Shown: positions 63,232 through 64,000 of the stretch, piece after piece
Layout: the number at the start of each line of letters is the position of its first letter
Numbering within the stretch: position 1 is the first letter of the stretch
Assembly: GCA_027559495.1 (NCBI GenBank)
Contig: JAMXSV010000006.1
Span: 2,046,001 to 2,110,000, forward strand
DNA length: 64,000 bases
Reading direction: 5' to 3'
Source of the DNA: Aurifilum marmelostoma
Taxonomy: Eukaryota > Ascomycota > Sordariomycetes > Diaporthales > Cryphonectriaceae
The notes under the pieces: model-generated
What the model was told of the DNA's origin: nothing
The model's input: the letters and a program-made list of their open reading frames with translations, nothing else
Database searches by the model: none
Translations under genes and position numbers: made by a program

Positions 63232-64000
63232 ATGGCCGACGCTGTTGCTGAGAAGGACGTTCAGACGTCTGGTGTTGATGTCGATGGCTCCAAGCCCGTC
63301 CAGCGCTACAACCACGTCGGCAACCCTAACGCGAGCGCCCATGGCGATGGTGGAGCTCGCCTGCCCGCCTTCGGCGGGGAATTCCAGCCTGGGCTGTACA
63401 AGGCCATCGAGGGTCGCAAGCTCGCCAATCCTGCGCCTCTGGGCCTGAGCGCTTTCGCCCTGACAACTTTCGTCTTGTCCCTGTGCAACCTGCAGACCCG
63501 TGGCGTCTCCACCCCCAACATTGCCGTCCCTCTGGCCTTTGGTTATGGCGGTCTCGTCCAGCTCCTCGCTGGCATGTGGTGAGTTTTACATCCATCATGG
63601 GTAGCAAGACAAGATATGGACGCGAGTGGAGGGGTGCTTCAGGCGCCCTCCTCCCCCGTCCCCGTCCCTTCCTCCCCGTCTGTCTTGCTTTCGATTCCGT
63701 CCACTTTTCTGTTGTAGAAGAAGAGAATTCCATGCTGACCAGGGCGTCTCTTTTCCCCTTCATCCAGGGAGATGGCCGTGGGCAACACATTTGGCGCCAC
63801 AGCTCTGTCCTCCTACGGCGGCTTCTGGATCTCGTATGCCCTCATTCTCACACCCTCCCTGGGTGTCACCGACGCATACACCGATGAGACCCAGGTTTCT
63901 AGCGTCCTCGGCTTCTTCCTCACCGGCTGGTTCATCTTCACCTTCATCCTGCTGCTGTGCACGCTTCGTTCCACCGTCATGTTCTTCTTCCTTTTCTTCA
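63232..64000 (+). CDS. GPR1/FUN34/YaaH-family acetate transporter, 3' end outside the window
   Basis: Plasma-membrane carrier of the AceTr family (yeast Ato1/Ady2, Aspergillus AcpA), importing acetate with protons or involved in ammonium export. Exon 1 is 63232-63578 and exon 2 begins at 63768. The 189-bp intron is GTGAGT...ATCCAG with a CTGACC branch candidate, and the split codon restores [20 protein letters not shown]. The family signature [15 protein letters not shown] follows a hydrophilic N-terminus of about 65 residues and opens the first membrane segment. [25 protein letters not shown] and [13 protein letters not shown] are further conserved segments. The start [11 protein letters not shown] is preferred over an in-frame ATG at 62971 because family members have a short cytosolic N-terminus. 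It runs off the window end after about 190 codons. Which paralogue it is cannot be told. Confidence 0.93.

Overview
The window is fungal nuclear DNA, from a filamentous ascomycete (Pezizomycotina). The signs are short GT...AG introns with CTRAY-type branch sites, fungal gene families (RCF1, RTC5 and a GPR1/FUN34/YaaH acetate transporter), and Ty3/gypsy and hAT-type repeats whose sequence has collapsed into TpA-rich DNA. The reading frames of those repeats carry TAA/TAG stops where CAA/CAG or TGG codons are expected. That is the signature of repeat-induced point mutation (RIP). Gene style suggests a Sordariomycete, but the species cannot be read from the sequence.

The window has two unlike halves that meet sharply at about 48,650. 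Bases 1-48,650 are an extremely A+T-rich desert in which I find no intact protein gene. It is a graveyard of nested transposons whose boundaries can still be read. A minus-strand Ty3/gypsy chromovirus (5168-13195, 494-bp LTRs, ACTAG target duplication) is interrupted by a solo LTR (11692-12168, TCTTT). A plus-strand chromovirus (39393-47262) has 558-bp LTRs and a CTATA duplication. A further solo LTR lies at 26891-27355 (CAAAA). Two inverted copies of a hAT-like MITE lie at 25771-26316 and 29467-30160; the second contains an almost unmutated 176-bp solo LTR. There are also several dispersed unclassified repeats, an 8-bp-unit minisatellite of about 420 bp, and a few short GC-richer islands that escaped mutation. 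A structurally complete tRNA-Thr(AGU) sits about 400 bp inside the edge of the desert.

Bases 48,650-64,000 have ordinary composition. They hold ILV1 (threonine deaminase, minus), RCF1 (respiratory supercomplex factor, plus, two introns), RTC5 (TLDc-domain protein, minus, two introns) and, at the right edge, the 5' part of an acetate-transporter gene (plus). ILV1 and RCF1 are divergent and share a promoter interval of about 0.8 kb. RCF1 and RTC5 are convergent. About 8.2 kb with no recognisable gene separates RTC5 from the acetate transporter.

The most interesting observation is that both chromoviruses carry, between the pol chromodomain and the 3' LTR, a decayed reading frame on the opposite strand. 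Both frames begin exactly 182 bp from the LTR. Both encode a short Cys-rich N-terminus followed by a charged, probably coiled-coil region. A second shared feature is a telomere-like GGGTTAGGG box in the 5' half of every LTR variant of this family.
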